From the NCBI GenBank assembly GCA_022113835.1, contig JAILWY010000028.1, positions 1,612,001-1,676,000 on the forward strand: a stretch of DNA of 64,000 nucleotides, written 5' to 3'. Positions 36,465 through 50,000 of the stretch are shown here, piece after piece. A program made the position numbers and the translations under genes. The notes below the pieces were generated by a model, which saw nothing but the letters and a program-made list of their open reading frames with translations, was not told the origin of the DNA and searched no databases. This stretch comes from Atopsyche davidsoni. Its lineage: Eukaryota; Arthropoda; Insecta; Trichoptera; Hydrobiosidae. Numbering within the stretch: position 1 is the stretch's first letter; every line of letters begins with the position of its first letter.

Positions 36465-38027
36465 AGAGCTTTATTCTTAGATGAATGATTTAAAAGACAC
36501 ACACTACTTCTAATCAACTGCTTTACGCAGCCAAATGTGATAAAAGGCCACAAGTACAATCTTTGATAATCTCTTAAGGGATAAGACCAGCAGCCACCTC
36601 GATAAATCGAAATCCTCAAATGTTTTATGGACTTAACTGGAAGTCCACGAGTGCCACCACTTTACAGTCAGATTTTGGTAAGAAAGGGGTGTCAATGTAA
36701 CATGATAACAAACTGTGAATGACTAAGCTCTGTAATATTCAAAACAACGTTAAATATCTACCTTAATGACACTTCTAACAAGTCAATACTAGTTTTGGCC
36801 GTATCTTAATTAGTTCCCTTTGCTAAAAGTATGAAGACATCAAATGCAATCACATACCTCTATTTGCAGGGCTACCATATCAGGCAGGTATTGCTTGCGG
36901 AGTCCTCTTCTAAACATGAGATGTCTCAGCATGAAGAATGCCTCAGCTTCCTCCAACTGAAATCAAATGAGCTTTTCATTATCATGCTTTTGAACATTAC
37001 TGAAATTTTATCGGACGACAGCTGCATAATTTATTAACTATCTATTATATTATGGTAGTAAATATCACAGAACATAGAGCAAGCAAATAAAATAGATGTG
37101 CTTTAATAATTCCCAAGCCCTCATTTTGTCAATAAATAAGAAAGCCTCAAATGCGGCTGATGATCGAGCAATAAATAAAAACATGTTAATAATGTGAGAA
37201 TCAATTACTCAAATGTGGTTATCAGGTTGTGAATTGTTTCATTGGTTAGTAAAAAAAGACAACGCAGGACTCACATGCAGGAGCAAGACACCAGCCACGA
37301 AGCTGAGGCCCTGGCAGTAACCGACTTCAGGGTCCAGCAAAGAGTAGGCCTTCAGCAGATTGAAGAGGGCCAGCTGTCCTGGACCCATTGGAGATGAGAA
37401 GTATGTGTGACTTGGAAACGTCCTGCCTGCAATAAGACAATAAAATTGTTGTGTAGTTATTGCGTCCAGGGGTTGAATGAGAGAAAGAGCAATCACTATC
37501 GCGTCGTGTCATTTATAGTGTGCTGTATCCCGGGGAGGAATTGTCACTGTTGTATTTTCCCGAGACGTTTGATGTGCCGTAGATCCCCTTCATGGGCCAT
37601 TGACTACAAAAACTTATAACTATTACTATTACTACGAAAAGAAGGAGATTTATTAAGCGCATCGGAATTGATTGTCCAGAGAATATCCAAGAGAAAAGAC
37701 GCATTAGAAGGAGAAAACCAGCGTGGATCATACCGCCGAATGGATAAAAATGGCTCAGAACAAACATATGTTCAGTGGAATGGTCACTGTCCTCCTCTGA
37801 TGAGAGGTTCTTGTGAAAGAAGTTAAAAAAATCAAATACTTTGACAGAATAATTTTGCTTACCAAGATCGATGAGAATGGCATGCTGGTGGGAAGTGAGC
37901 TGCTTTAGCAGGGCCTCGTATGGGGTGCTGTAGTTGGGGAATAGCTTGACGTCTGGGGGGGGCTGTCGCAGACAAAACTGTTCGGCCAGGAAATACCAGA
38001 CTTCGCCTCGCTTGGCACGAGGCACTC
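34538..38027 (-). CDS. plx: plx exons 18-21: TBC RabGAP domain, coiled coil and Ser-rich tail
   Basis: Exons 38027-37863, 37426-37275, 36956-36858 and 36364-34538. The TBC domain spans about residues 1070-1290. Both catalytic residues of the dual-finger mechanism are present: the arginine finger R1131 (ILIDLGRTFP) and the glutamine finger Q1168 (VGYCQGLSF). LRKQYLPDM and [14 protein letters not shown] follow as in human TBC1D1. Residues about 1338-1410 form a coiled coil ([20 protein letters not shown] and onward). The last exon then encodes about 400 further residues rich in Ser, Lys and Asp, far beyond the human C terminus. The stop is TGA at 34540-34538. Confidence 0.95.
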
Positions 38028-41000
38028 CTGGAATCAAACAACGTCATTATATTCATTGATCCATAGAGGAAAAGATCAAAACGGAAGCTGCCATGGAAAC
38101 CTCTGAAAAAGTTAGACTCATTGTAAGTTCTGGAAACAAGTCAAAGGATCAACTCAGGGCGTGTTTGAAGGAACCGTTTGTTAATTATTTACCGTGGCGG
38201 ATAGCTTGGAGCAGCATGTGTGAGTCCACTCGAGTGGAGATGCGGGACTCCCGGGGTGCAGTGAGCATGTCCCAAACTTTAGAGTTCTCGTGGGCGCAGC
38301 CTCCAATGTCCTCGTACTCAAGCTTGATACGCTTCACCGCTGACACCTCTTGCCGAGCTGAAACAGAATAAAATCAAGGATAAATGAAGTAATCAATATA
38401 AAACAGTTTTGAAACTTAATATTGTATTGTATGAAGCGTTTTTACTGCAAACTCTCCTAGCTCAAAATTTTGTTTCCATCTTTTCTTTTTAACTAAATAA
38501 ATCAAATTTTACTGTAACTACAACATACATTGTTATTAATAAGTCATCATCGTTTACAATAATGTTTAAAAGATTCGTTAAACAATAGATATTTTTGTGA
38601 TTTTTTATTTTCCATGTTTTATTTTTCGGTGTGACTAGTTTGCATTTTCATTTTGCCTTTATTACTTTCTGCCAAAAATATTGAATACACAAAAGATTTG
38701 TAAAGTAATATAATAAATCATTGCAAGATGTATCAACGAATCATTTGTTAAATCAAAATAAACTTCACAGAATAAATTCCATTATTTTTTATTTTTAGTT
38801 ACTCAAGTCATTTTTGCATAACGGACGACAAGAGTTCAATGTCTAAAATGACCGATGCTAATGCTTATTTCTAACCTCTAAGACGGGCGTTTTCTTTCTC
38901 CATTCTAATGAGCAGGATGGCTTGATTGATGCCTTTCTTCCAAAGTTCACGCAGCTCTGCTTTGTCTCGCTTTCTTTGCTGCAGTTGGTTAAGGTTGGTG
39001 AAGGATGAAGGTCTTCGCAGCAGCTCATTTCCAGTAGGTACTACAAGCAAAAAAAAATTATATATATAGCACCTTAACAAATAAGAATAATTTAATAATG
39101 TCAAGTATCTTAAAAATTAAGCCATTCTTATGCAACACTTACATAATATAAAAATATATTTAATCGCTGAAACTAAAAGTCAAATTACTAAAATGATGCT
39201 AATACATTTATAGAGAAAATGATAAATTTTTTAACCAAAAAGAAAATAGAATTTTAGAAATATGAACAATTAAACGGCTTAATTGGTTGGATTGAATATA
39301 GTTAATAAAATATTTGTTTTATCGTACTGCTGCTATTGCTGTTGTCATCTTCCTGCAGTTCCAAGCCCTGCTGCGTGACACGGTTGAAGATGGCCTGCCG
39401 CCACGATCCCACGGGCTGTCCCTTCCCCTCTCCCTCGACACTCTCCTGGGGCGACGGAGCTTTGGTAGAGGGACTACTGCCGATCTTCATGAATCTGAGA
39501 ACATTTGAAGCATCGGGTAAAAAATTAAAAACAAATTTAAACTCTATGCTTGTAGGTTTTGGTAGCCATTGTTATTAGATGTCTAGTCATGCCCATGAAA
39601 CCTATGCATTGGTGCTTTACGAGGAGTGGAATTCATTTTACACATCCATGCAACCAGATCTGGTAGATCGCAGGTGCGGTCTTATTACATTTTGTGATAT
39701 GCGTATTAGATAATCTACAAAACGAAAATAGCCTAATGAAATGGATGTAATCCACCGGCTGCAGCGGTAAATTTCAAACTCACATATCCATCATCGGTGA
39801 CTTTAACTGCGGAGATGGTGAAGTGTCGTGATAAAAATCTTTTCCATTTTGCGCCTGCCCCAGTCCAGGGAGGTCCGGAACGGTGTTTTGATTTCCGTTA
39901 GCGGCCGCAAAATCCTTTCCTTCAGATATGGATGGAGATCTGACGCGGATCATTGTCGGAGGAATAGCTCCAGACTTGGTCGGCTGGTTTGTGTCTAAGT
40001 GGAGATCCATATTCGAGTCTCTAGTGGGAGTTCCCGAGTGGTTCATTGGGGATGTTTCCTGAAAGAATTAATACCAGCCTGTCATCAAACTTGATGTAAC
40101 TTTTTTTTTACATTTAATAACTTCTTATCTTGTAAAAAATGAATGTGGTAAATAGTATAATATCCAGTCAAAAGTGGGGTTTTAATTTGCTACTACGAAA
40201 ACAGTATATATAAATATAATTTATATTACCTTTTTCCAGTCTTTAGGTAGTATTCCAAGGTCGTCTTTCGAAGCTTTTCTCTTCAGGAGATGATCAAAAG
40301 AGCTGGACAAGGAGCGCTTGGCCTTCATGAAGATTGTACTGCCTCCAAGGTACTGGTTAAGAAATTCTGATCTGAAATACGAAGAAAGACAACGCATGAT
40401 TATCTTGATCCACATATGCTCAAAGTTTTGTGGAATATATACATTTATTTACTATAAAGGTTATTAGTTGTCTAGTAATAAATAATGAACGAAGATAGTA
40501 AAGCAATAAAAATTGGATGCCGGATAATCTCACCGATTTTCTGCCGTATCGTGTACATGTCTCTGTTGCTTGGCTTCGCAGTGGGCTCTGAGAAGCATCA
40601 TCAGAAAAGCGTTGTGTTCTCCAACCTGTGAAAAGAGATTGTACATTTACTATCTCATCAATACAATGCCAATTTTTCTCATGAAAAAAATTCTACCCAC
40701 AAATAGTACCAAACCTACGAAAAATTGTTACAAGTATTTTTTTTCAACATTTGAGTTTCAAAAATAAAGCGAGAACAAGGTAAATAGAATATTTACCTCA
40801 TACAGATCTTCCGTCCCTCCCTGGTACTTGGTGACTATCTGTGTCTGCTCTTCATCGGAAAGCTGTTCTATTCTCCGTAGAATCATCGGATGCATACGCT
40901 TATCTGATATACCTGAAATATTCATATTACAAATTAGTCATGTAGTAGTTAATCAATTGATTCGGTTTCCTGTGTGCTGGGACCATCTTTAAGGATTTTT

Positions 41001-44000
41001 TGAAGATACGGAAGTACGGAGACTAAAGCAGTGCAACACCCGAGAAACTGAATCAACTCTTAGGAATGGCTGCGAAAACTTATGACCATACCTGTGAAGT
41101 AATCAATTTGTGAAAAAAATAATATATAATCAATAGACTTTGGAAAAGTAATCAACTAAAATATTATGACTATATAGTCATATAACTAAATTGAGTTCAT
41201 TGCCAACGGATTGGGCGCTACACGTGTTATAGACAAGCATCAATGGACCCTAGTCCATGGACCATAGTCTACCTATCTAGAAGTAATGATTTGTTACCTT
41301 CAAGATCCTGGCACAACTTGTGGTACCAGACCATGGGGCAGTGTTCACAGGAGAAGATGGGGGAGCGTTCTTTTCCCTGCTTCACCATCTCTGCGTGAGC
41401 TACGAAAGCCTGCGTGATCGCTGTGTGAAAAATATTAATGCTTAAATATCCAATGAGTATATTGATTTGATCCAATTTAAGCTAAAATGATTATTCCTTA
41501 CCTCCGACGACATCAGAAGCAACGCCAGCAGATTCACACTTGAAGACATAGCCGACAAAGCTTTCGGCCCCAGCTTCACGACAGATGAAGCCAAAGTGGT
41601 CCGGCCCCCGCAAGCCCTGCACGCATGACGCCACGTCCCGCAGCTGGCGGTGGAGCAGCACCTGCTTGCGGTCAGGGCTGATGAGCCGGAGATCTGACCT
41701 TCCCACCTGAAAAAAATACATTTTGATATCATATTGCTAGCCATCATGGAAATCGCTAACCATAATCAGGCCTATCGTGAAGTTTGGTGGACTCCAGGTA
41801 CTTTTCAATTGTAACTCATCTGCATTTTAAGCCCTCTCAAGATTCTCAACTCTATAAACTCAATAGTCTATAAACTCCAACACCATCCACAAAGCGATGG
41901 ACTAAGAATATAAAGTATCAAAGTATACAGCATTGTCACATTGTAGGCTTCAATAACGTCCTTTGTTTAATCGCTTAAAACATTTTGGACAAATAATACT
42001 TTCGGTAGTTCACTCACAATATTTTGACGAAATAAAAATGCTTAGTAAGAATAAAAATGTAATTTGTTATTTTAAGCTATCGGTTTCGTCAACATTCTTG
42101 GTTAGCAAGTGTAGAATATTAGACAATTATTATTTGCTGAAATTAAAATAATACTTACTTGAAACAGCATTGTTCTATTCTGGTCTCCGATCAAATGAGC
42201 GATTGGAGTTTTGTGCAGATTCAGTGTTCCGATGGATGCGGACCTGTCCCTGGTGAATGGCTTGTTCTCTGGAAGCTTGCTCTTTAGGCTCGCTTTCTCT
42301 TGATAACTATCCTTGAAGTAGTCCTTACTCTCTGAGATATTGCTATCCATGCTGGAAGAGTCCATGACACTGGGCATCGATAGCTTTCCGCTCTCCTTGA
42401 TACCTACTTCCTTAAACTCTAAAGACATACTCTTCTTTATCTCCCATGCATTTAATGCAGGTATGTTATCATCAGATGTTATAGGACTGTTCAAGTTTTT
42501 TTCTAGCGCAGCTTCCAGCATTTTTTTTCCATATTCTAGTTTACTAGTGATATCTATCTGTTTTGGAACGTCTTTAACCTTCACACTGGGCTCACTTGGC
42601 AGTTCAGACGATTCGTCATCGTCTTCTTTTAAAGTTGTCAAATTTTGATTGTTTTCATTCTGCGGCCAGTTGAGGATGATCACGTTTGGCTCCAGAGCCA
42701 CGGGCAAGGATCTTTTGTTCAAAGTCAAAGGTGCATCTTCTTTCTTCTGGACTCTTTCTGTTGATAGCTCATCGAACTCCTCATCGACTGATTTTTCATT
42801 CACGCATTTTTCTTTGTCAGGTTTCTGGTTTTCCCAGCTCAGTTTTTTGACAGCTTTTGACGGAGAGACAAACCCTTCTTTTATTCTGTGGTCCAAAGTC
42901 TCATCGTTGCTTAGAGACAGATTCTCCACGTTTTTCTTGTACACAAGGGGTAGAGGAGCAAACTCCACTCGCTTTGTTTGATTTTGAGATACTAAGCTCT
43001 CAAGTGAGCTGTTATTGCTAGCAACTGAATCCTGTAAATAAAAAATGCAAGTATTATTATTCCATAAAATTAATATCATTATGTTGAAGATGGTGTTAGG
43101 GTTGTCAGTTATTTTGATTGGTGTGTTAAAAAAGGGGTAGCTATAATCACCGCTTGACTGGAGAGAAGGCTGTTTCTGCGCATCTGGGCCGCTTTTATCT
43201 TCTCTACCTCAAACTGCTGAAACTTGGTCAGTGCATCGTCGATGAGGGTTTCTGGAACCTTCTTGTGGGACACCTTGATCTTTCCAATATACAGCACCTG
43301 ACAAAATTTCCATTTACTATAAAATTTCTCTACATATTTATTATATGAAATAGTTTCTAATACTAATTATATACTATCGGTCTAATTGCATTGATGCATA
43401 TGAGGAATTATGAATTAAACGGATGTAGAGGTGACGTATGATGCAATGACTTACTTCGAAAAAGTGCGAGTTGCATGGAGATATATCAGCACACAGTGAT
43501 GTCAAGTTGGCAGCATTGCTGTGACTTCGTGCCATGGAGCTGGCGCTTGAGATGTTCTCTCCGGCCAACGATGAACCAGACCTGAAATCACCGAGCAACC
43601 TCATATCAAGTGTTGGCTCAGTGGTTAGACCGTGAAGCCCAAACTGATGTTATTGGAATGGTTCTTTTAGACGAGTGGAGTTCAGGGGGTTGCAACCCTT
43701 AGAACGCTTTAGAAGGGTCCTTTCACTTAATCAATAGCAATGATAATTAAGCGTAAGAAACTATATAAAACTGCACATTTTAATTTCTTGGAATTGTTTG
43801 TAGTGGTTCGTGTCTTTCAACGTTTCGGTTTCGGTACTGGGGCTATCTTCAGGGGATGGCGGATTGGCACGAACCAATATGCAGCACAACACCGAGGAAA
43901 TCTCAAGGTCATCCAATAACACATTTTTAGAATTCTAGCTTGGATTGCAGCCGCTCCCACTTCGTGTGTAAGGATCCACCTAGACTTACTTGTTGAGTCC

Positions 44001-47000
44001 TGCGTTGTAGCTCTTGGACTGAGCCATGCCGCCCTGGTTGCCAGATTTAGCAGACGCGTTCTGCAGCACGGAGTTCTCGATGGCCGACTGCTGGGCGCGC
44101 GCACTCTGGAACCCCCTGAAACAAACCGAAACCACCATCAACCCTCGTGCCGGCTGGGCGTCGGTCACGCCCGAGGCTTTTTTTTTTGTGCTGCGTTACT
44201 GGCGAGCGGCCGGCGACACAGTCGTCCAACCGGTCGCTATAGAAAAAGCACAACATGCTCTTAACATAGACAATTGGTTATACAACCCGTCCAATAATAC
44301 ATCGACGCTTTGGTCCCAGCACTAGAGTCATCTTCAGGGACTCGATATATTACCTGTTTGTGGCGACAGAGGAGGCGGCCTGCGGCCTCTGGAGGAGGCT
44401 GGCCGGGGAAGATGCTCCGGGGGTGGTTACTTTGGTCTTCTCCGGAACCCCCTTCCCCTTGGCCTGCTCACCACCCAGGGACGTCAGGCTGCCGCCGTGC
44501 GGCGCCAGGTCCCTCATCTGCCCAAACAGCTCCGACACCTGTCCAAATTAAAGCTTATTGAATACGACGCCAGACACTCCTCGTTCTCGTTCACCTGGAT
44601 TTTTCATACACCCTGTACAAACATATAAAATATTTAAAGACACAAAACAAGCTAATATTCTCGACTAAACTGCTACAAACTGATTCGCCTGCCAGAGGCA
44701 GCGATCGAACCGAGAATCCCCCTATTAATAATCCACGCTCTTATCAGCAAGCGTATCGTATCATTTTCTACAAACGAATGATTCCAATGATTAATTAAAT
44801 TCGCCTAATGCCAGGCAGACGAATCTAGCAATGGTCCAGATCTGGCTCGATGCCAGCCTCTCGTGGAAGCGACTCCGACGACTGCGTTACAAGTAATTAA
44901 GGAGCAAACTCGCTTGCACTTTTATCGCACAGTTTGCACAGCTGATGCAGTCTTAAAACAACTTTAAATCTTTCATTGCTGTTGTATATATTTTTTTGTA
45001 CACTCAATTCTTACATCATCTGCAAATAGATACGGTACTAGCTTGTGTGCGAGATCGCACTGAATTTTTCGCGCGACTAGTTTCGCCGACATGCCATGTC
45101 GGCATTTTTTTTTTTTAATAAATTTCTACAATAAATGAGGGACAGTGATTGCCAGGAGTTAATAAAATTTGTATTGGTGAATTTATATTTTAAAAAAAAA
45201 TAATTCATTACTTAAGACAGCAAATAGAATCAGTCATTTGGATATTCATATTTGTAGTATTACAAATTAAACCAGTCTGCCCCAAATGTATAAACGTTTG
45301 GGATACATTTTTAAATATATACATTAATATATACTTTTACTATTCAACACGCAGAAAATGTTAAAAGCCAAATGGCTATAAGGCAACATTTCAATGGCTT
45401 TATCAGACTGAAGTCGTTGAAAAGCGAAAACGCTCACAAACAAATTAAACATTTATATATGAGGTTTTAAAATATCATATTCACGGCGGAGCGGTTTAAT
45501 TTGTAGTACTGTATATTTAAATGATTATTAGAAAGCATCATCATCATAATCAGTATGTCGTGGTATTGGATATGCTTTGTTATGAAAGAATTTGGTCTGC
45601 TACTCCAGGTGGTGTCGGGAAGAGCGTCTGGTTTCTCTTACCTTGTTCTTGATCCTCAAGGCCGATGCATCCGAGACGGAGCTGGTCAGCAGACCTTCGG
45701 GCAAATGCTGTCCATACATCCTGATCGAACTTCGTCGGAAATCCAGCACAAAGACACTCTCAAAGCGACTCGATTCACCGTCAGGGGGGAGTCAACAAAC
45801 CACAAACAAGTAACACTGCATTTCGACCATAAACAATGCACAAGTAACACGTTGAATATTTTTGGTCAAATTCACTGTAAAATATTAAATTTTATCAAAA
45901 AAAAAAAACCACTTCTTCACTCTTGTTTAGATGAAAACTAAAGCAAACAACAATTCCACTGCTTACTCTACATTTACGTTCTCTGATCGGGCAGAAACTT
46001 GCGCGCGCAAATATCTGAGCAGGTCAACAATAATTAAACTCAATATATAATTAGATGGGACGATATAAATGTATTGACGTTTTGGATTGGGCAGAAGTTT
46101 TCACGCGAATATATCTGACCTAACAAATTACGCAAATGGACAATGTCAAGATGTTTGATGGGGTAACAATTTGCATATGAAATTATTTAATATTATATTA
46201 TATAAATATGCTTTTTCAATTATCATTCCGGGACACTTGTTTGATAGGTCAGATATCTGACCTAACAGAGTACGCAAATCGATTATGTCGAGAATAAGCA
46301 AACTGTTCATTTCAAGGACTATAGGAAGTCTAGACAATAATTATGTTTTTTTGGTACCAATTTTATTATACTGTTGTTTGATGGGGCAGAATATTGCACG
46401 CGCAAATATCTGACCTAACAAATTACGAAAATCAACCGTTTCAATAATAGCTAAGCATTTTTAGAATATGCATGAATTTTAATTTTAAATATTTATATCT
46501 ATTTATTAAATTGAACAATACATTTTTTCTATATAGTACATAAGTGATTTCTGACATAAAAATGAGAAACCTACATAGCGAATGCATTACCAATTTAAAC
46601 CTCGTTATTTCTCATAAAAAAAAATTTTTAGTAAGATAAAAAAAAAAATTGTTTTGAAATACAATAATATTTATAATACATATTCAAAACAAACAAAAAT
46701 ATTTCGTATACTGAGAATGTTCACTTTTTGCGATCGGTACGATTTGAGAGTTTTATAAATTGATTCACGCTGAATAAACATTTAATAAATCCGCATTAAA
46801 AGCCGGACGGGGTCGTTTCGGGGCGTTCTAGCCAATGCAACCACTGACGTTCTGTTTATTAAATTTAAGATTTGTTAAAAAGTCTTAACTAATCTGCTGT
46901 CTTAAATGCGGTCTACACAACAGACAGCAACATCAGACAATCGACGATAAATTACACCACTCGGGGCAATATTGTTGAATTATAGAAAAACACAAAAAAA

Positions 47001-50000
47001 TAAAAAAAAAAACCGTCGGTCGGTTGTCGGCTGTACTGCCTCGCGTGTAGTCTGGTTTACTGAAGTTTGATTTGAAGGATTTCAATGAAATTGCCACACG
47101 CCCTACACCTTGCCGGTACAAAAAATAATAAGCAATAGGCAAATTATCGGTCGGTTGTAGGTTGTGCTACCTCACGGGTGGTCTGCTCTATTGACACGTA
47201 ACCTCGAAGAAAAAAAATTTTTTAAAAATCAGCCCGCACGCCATCAAACTATTTGCATACTTGCAACTCATCGGCCGGCTGCGTCGACCGCGCGGGACAA
47301 CAACAAAAACAAAAGCGAACGAAAACAAAAAAAAAACAAAAGGGGCGCGATATAAAAAAAAAAAAAAAACAAAATATTTCGTATTGGTAAGTGATTTATC
47401 GGCTCGTGACCTCGGCCCGGCTGGCCCACAAAGCGCCTATTTTCGCCTGACCCATTTGCATAATTGCCGCTCGGGGAGCGCGCGTTTCGGACCCCCCGAC
47501 CCCTGCCACTGCCGGCACGCCAGGGGTGCCCAACCGTTGCGTACACAAAAAAAAAATAAAAAAAAAAACAACATTTTACTACAAAAATATGATACCGGCC
47601 GGTCACATTCGGCCAGTCACATGCGAGGCGTTCATCTAAAGCAGAGGTTCCCAAAGGGGTCAATGTCGACCCCCGGGGGTCGATTTCGCCCTGCAAGGGG
47701 TCGATGACAGTGAAAAATTAAATTGAGCGTACATGAACTGTAAATGGGGGTCTACGAGAGTGGATTCCGATTTGTAAATGTCATAATGCACCGAACACAG
47801 ATTCTGTACTTTGTGACGAATCAAAGCCCCGAAGCGTACAAGTATTTTGTATGTTTTTCTATTCAAGATAATAAAATGGAATTCCACCAAGTATTTCCCG
47901 AATGTTAGTATATTTGCATTTTGTGTGTTTTTAATTAAGGGTCTGGGTCCCATAATCGAGTTTTTTTGATCATTTTCTAGTCCGTTTTGCGAAAAATCAA
48001 CTGCACCAATCAAAAATATTTAAATGCAAAAAGTTTGATACATCCCTTCTTCCGAATAAAATATATTTTTATTTCTTTTAAATTTACTATTAATATGATG
48101 AATATGTGTTTTTCCGATTGAAGTGTAGGAATTTGGAGATTCGTCCGGTACATTTTCCAAGAATCCTAAACATTTAAAAGTCTTTTTTTTAATTGTCTTA
48201 AACGTCTTATTAATTTAAAAATAAAAAATAAAAAATCTTTAACAAACTTTGGTTCTGGAAAGACGTCATTTTGTCAAATTTTTCAACATCTTCAAGATTT
48301 TATTTTACCCTAAAAATGGACGTCAATTAAATAATACAAAATAGATAAATATAATTTATAGTTTTCTCAATACTCTGTAAAAAAAATCAACTTTCGATAT
48401 ATAAAAATAAAGTGACAATTAAATTAATTGAATGACACGATTTCGCCAGGCAATGGACTGCCTCTGGTGTCCGGTTGGACACCAGAGGCAATTAAAAGGC
48501 TGGAAGCAACTGCCTTAATAAAGGTATAATTAACTTTACATGTATTTTAACTTTTTCATTTTTAAGCCCACTGTACAGTAAACCCTATGAACGTGAGTTG
48601 TTCTATATAAGATGTCAAAAATATGTTTAAAGTTGATGAATTTGTAAAAATTCAATATTAGCAAAGCAGGTATTCGACGAAAAACAGGAAAACTCGACAA
48701 GGGGTCGACGGGACAAAATAATTTGGGAAACTATGATCTAAAGGCAATAATTAAGGCAAAAGGTGATCATATCGAGCTAATGTGAATAGATTCTGAATTT
48801 TTTATTATTATCACACATTTTGTACTTTGGAATAAAAAAAAAAATTATGGCTTTGTGAATAGGTTACACTTCGTCCGGGTAACCCTGTATATATATACAC
48901 TGTGTTTCAGGTAGATAACCAAAATATATAGTGAAAAACAGCTTTATTATTTAACGGTCCAAAAAAAGTTAAATATATATTAAAATACGGAATTCCATCG
49001 AGTACTCTCTGTCAAAAGTATTAACGCCAGGACTTTTTAAGGAAAGAATTATATAATAATGCTATTGGGCAGCAGTAAAACGCAGACTTTTCCTTCCAAT
49101 ATAAAACTGTGGTGTAGGACACCCTACACCAGAGGCTCTCAACCTTTTTGCACCCAAGGGCGCATTATAGAATGGCGGTCGAACGGCGGGCCCCATTTAA
49201 TTTTTCACGGTATAGATATTTACAATTGGACATTGTTAATAATACATATAATGCAAAATAAAATTGTTTATATTTTTAAGTAAAATAAATAATAAGTAGT
49301 AAAATGCACAAAGAATTATTATTTTGAAAAATATTACGATATAATTATTTCCGCTTATATTTCTTTGTTTAATTAATAATTATATATATTTTTTCATGAC
49401 ATCAAATATTTTTTTATCGACGTTTTATCGTTTTTTTACGGCGGCGGGCACACGTAAAACGGTCGGTGAGGACCGCTGTCCTACCATGAACACTAATTCT
49501 GCATAAATTTATGCACAAAGATAATCGCCAACCTCCTCTGAGGAGAGGCACCCGAAGAAGAAGAATAAATATAAAAATTTCGATTCACACAAGTATGTAG
49601 ATCAGAAAGCAGTGCTGTAATTATTATGTAGCAAAATTGGCTTGTTGGCAACCCCTGACGCACATTACACTACAGATTCAACATCAACTTCATAATTGTA
49701 TATAGAAGCCATTGTTTTGCAGATGTTTATTAAATATTAGCTTACATGCAGTACAGGGCACTGAGTTTATGTGAAATAATAAATATAGCCTCCAACAGCT
49801 GATTGTCGAAGGAAACTAACGTGGATGCGGAATTTATGCCGATGGCTGGTGATCGGGAGAAGACAGGTTCAGGGGTCACCAACCCCCTCTGAGGAGTGGC
49901 ACATGAAGAGAAAAGCTCGACTTGTATATAATAAAAATGTTAATACTCGATTTATTCGATTGTTCGGTTATTAAATACAAGTCAACACAAAAAAAAACAT

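Noticed and set aside
47261..47707. Overlapping frames of 148 and 142 codons around the hAT start
   Set aside because: They run through poly(A) tracts, the loose hAT end and the transposon border on both strands, so they have no single coherent origin.
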